From: Actinocatenispora thailandica
GTDB taxonomy: Bacteria; Actinomycetota; Actinomycetes; Mycobacteriales; Micromonosporaceae
Assembly (NCBI RefSeq): GCF_016865425.1
Contig: NZ_AP023355.1
Span: 4,648,198 to 4,712,197 of the forward strand
Reading direction: 5' to 3'
Length of the DNA stretch: 64,000 nt
Shown: piece after piece, positions 62,241-64,000 of the stretch
How the letters are laid out: the number at the start of each line of letters is the position of its first letter
Numbering within the stretch: the stretch's first letter is position 1
The notes under the pieces: generated by a model
Seen by the model: the letters and a program-made list of their open reading frames with translations, nothing else
Told to the model about the DNA's origin: nothing
Databases searched by the model: none
Program-made: the position numbers and the translations under genes

Positions 62241-64000
62241 GGCGGCTGGTACGCGACCTGGCGCTGGGCAGCCGGCTGGTCCTCGGCGGCGGCCCGACGG
62301 CCTGGCTGCGGCTGACGTTGACCGCGGTCGGTGTCGGGCTCGGCGTCGCCCTGCTGCTGCTCGCGACCGCGGCGCCGACCATCCTGGCCGGGCACCGGCA
62401 GCGCAGCGACGCCCGGGACGTCGTCTACTCCGACGGCCCGGCGACCGCGCGCACCCTACTGGTCCACCAGGCCTCGGACGTCTACCGGGGCCACCCGGTC
62501 TACGGCATGCTGGTCCAACCGGACGGCGCCGACCCGTCGGTACCGCCGGGGCTGTCCCGGCTGCCGGGGCCGGGCGAGATGGTGGTGTCGCCGGCGCTGC
62601 GCCGGTTGCTCGCCGGCCCGGACGGCGCCGAACTGCGCAGCCGGTACCGATCCCGGGTGGTCGGCACGATCGGCGACGCGGGCCTGTCCGGCCCCCGGGA
62701 GTACGCGTTCTACCTGGGCAGCGACCGGCTGACCGGCCGGGGCGAGCGGATCGCCCGGTTCGGTTCCGAGCATCGGTCCCAGCCGCTGGATCCGACCCTG
62801 ATGCTGCTCACCGTCGTCGGCATCACGGTGCTGCTGGTGCCGGTCACGGTCTTCATCGCGACCGCGGTGCGGTTCGGGTCCGCGGCCCGGGACCGGCAAC
62901 AGGCGGCGCTGCGCCTGGTCGGCGCGGACCGCGCGATGACCCGGCGGATCGCGTCGGCCGAGGCGCTGCTCGGCGCGCTGGCCGGCCTGGTCGTCGGCGC
63001 GGTGCTGTTCGCCGCCGGCCGGCAGCTGGTCGAGTTCGTCACCTTCGACGGGGTCAGCATCTTCGGCTCCGACATCCGCCCCCAGCCGGTACTGGCCGCG
63101 CTGGTCGCGGTGGCACTGCCGGTGGCGGCGGTCGCGATCACGCTGATCACCCTGCGCCGGGTGGTGGCCGAACCGCTCGGCGTCGTGCGGCACGCCGCCG
63201 GCCGGCGCCGGCGGGTCTGGTGGCGGCTGGTCCTCGCGGTGCTGGGGCTCGCGTTGCTGGCGGTCGCCGGCCTCGGCCCGGCCCGTACCAGCGGCCTGCA
63301 GTTGCAGTTCGTCGGGGCGGGCGTGCTGGTACTGCTGGCCGGCGCCGCGGTGCTGCTGCCGTGGTTGGTCGAGTTCGTGGTGCGGCGGTTGCGTGCCGGC
63401 GGGGTGTCCCGCCAGCTCGCCGTGCGGCGGCTGCAGCTCGACGGCGGTACCGCGGCGCGCGCCGTCACCGGCATCACGGTCGCGGTGGCCGGCGCGATCG
63501 CGCTGCAGACCCTGTTCGCCGGGGTCAGCCACGGCTACGTGCACTCCACCGGGCAGGATCCGAGCCGGATGCAGGTGGTGATCGAAGGCACCGTACCGAT
63601 GACCGGGGCCGAGCGGGCCGGGCTGGCCACGAAGCTGCGGCACACCGACGGCGTGCGCCAGGTCCGGGCGTACGGCTCCGTTGCCCTCGCCTCGACCGAC
63701 GACCCGCAGCTGTACTGGCAGGCGGTGGTCGCCGACTGCACCACGTTGCGGGTGTTCGCCGCGCTCGACGACTGCACCGACGGCGACGCGTTCGGGGTCC
63801 GAGACACCGAAATCCGGGCACCGCGCCCCGGCGAGCCGGTCCAGCTCGCCGACTCCGGGCACGGCGCCCGGCTGCACCTGCCGGCGGAGCTGCGTACCGT
63901 CCGGGCGCGGACCGATCCGACCGGCTCCACCCGTGCCGGGGTGCTGCTCACTCCCGCCGCGGCACGCCGGCTGCCGGTGTTCGGCGGGCGACTGCCGACC
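62237..64000 (+). CDS. FtsX-like ABC transporter permease, 3' end cut by window
   Basis: ATG 62237; 588 residues are readable with no stop before base 64000. A first helix (LRLTLTAVGVGLGVALLLLATAAP) and an extracytoplasmic domain of about 150 residues precede three helices (LDPTLMLLTVVGITVLLVPVTVFIATAVRFGS and two more) typical of FtsX (DRQQAALRLVGADRAMTRRI). More helices follow (LVLAVLGLALLAVAGLG and others), then a second extracytoplasmic domain. Translationally coupled to the ATPase. Confidence 0.88.
   Translation, partial: MRRLVRDLALGSRLVLGGGPTAWLRLTLTAVGVGLGVALLLLATAAPTILAGHRQRSDARDVVYSDGPATARTLLVHQASDVYRGHPVYGMLVQPDGADPSVPPGLSRLPGPGEMVVSPALRRLLAGPDGAELRSRYRSRVVGTIGDAGLSGPREYAFYLGSDRLTGRGERIARFGSEHRSQPLDPTLMLLTVVGITVLLVPVTVFIATAVRFGSAARDRQQAALRLVGADRAMTRRIASAEALLGALAGLVVGAVLFAAGRQLVEFVTFDGVSIFGSDIRPQPVLAALVAVALPVAAVAITLITLRRVVAEPLGVVRHAAGRRRRVWWRLVLAVLGLALLAVAGLGPARTSGLQLQFVGAGVLVLLAGAAVLLPWLVEFVVRRLRAGGVSRQLAVRRLQLDGGTAARAVTGITVAVAGAIALQTLFAGVSHGYVHSTGQDPSRMQVVIEGTVPMTGAERAGLATKLRHTDGVRQVRAYGSVALASTDDPQLYWQAVVADCTTLRVFAALDDCTDGDAFGVRDTEIRAPRPGEPVQLADSGHGARLHLPAELRTVRARTDPTGSTRAGVLLTPAAARRLPVFGGRLPT

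Overview
The window is about 70% or more GC, with GTG/TTG starts, short overlapping operons and actinobacterial gene families: the qcrCAB-ctaE respiratory cluster with CtaF, RNase E-rplU-rpmA-obg, a DEDD/GIY-YIG exonuclease, DUF3043, a PF04672-type methyltransferase and ECF sigma with SnoaL-like tail. It looks like a chromosomal segment of a filamentous actinobacterium, most plausibly Micromonosporaceae (inference only; no rRNA is present). No rRNA, tRNA, CRISPR array, transposase, prophage or origin was seen.

Layout. 1-8.5 kb: truncated M48 protease, LLM flavin oxidoreductase, repeat-rich spacers, NYN-domain protein, exonuclease, and a short RelA/SpoT-like protein. 8.6-16.8 kb: ferredoxin + P450 under a divergent TetR with a palindromic operator; azoreductase divergent from an ECF sigma factor; Nudix, nucleotidyltransferase, Lrp-type RAM protein, methyltransferase, hydrolase, lipoprotein, HIT protein. 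16.9-31.4 kb: respiratory and housekeeping block qcrB-A-C, ctaE, receiver-like protein, trpD, ctaF-ctaC, PfkB kinase, erpA, glycerate kinase, murA, DUF3043. Its order closely follows M. tuberculosis Rv2191-Rv2206. 31.4-33.4 kb: Eis-like acetyltransferase and a RelE/RHH toxin-antitoxin pair. 33.5-46.3 kb: TetR/MFS pair, a five-gene peptide ABC importer, a three-gene ABC-2 exporter and another MFS pump. 46.5-57.1 kb: DUF1444-like protein, obg, rpmA, rplU, rne, two radical-SAM-associated genes and a Nudix gene. 57.2-64 kb: phosphotransferase-like protein with an in-frame repeat, a 60-bp-repeat protein, methyltransferase, rpiB, and a PadR-ABC transporter operon running off the end.

How the genes work together. 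QcrCAB and CtaC/E/F are subunits of the bc1-aa3 respiratory branch (ctaD is not in the window). ErpA supplies Fe-S clusters. RNase E, L21, L27 and Obg form a translation/RNA-decay block. Several regulator-transporter or regulator-enzyme pairs (TetR-P450, TetR-MFS, PadR-ABC) each have a recognisable inverted repeat in the shared promoter.

Most notable signals: (1) a ~122-bp element present twice (24152-24274 and 27096-27216), each time between a gene's stop codon and its terminator, with helices kept by compensating base changes, so probably an RNA structure; (2) three genes within 6 kb (glycerate kinase, murA, TetR) each missing exactly one base; (3) an ECF41-like promoter in front of the ECF sigma gene; (4) unusually many minisatellites, two of them coding.
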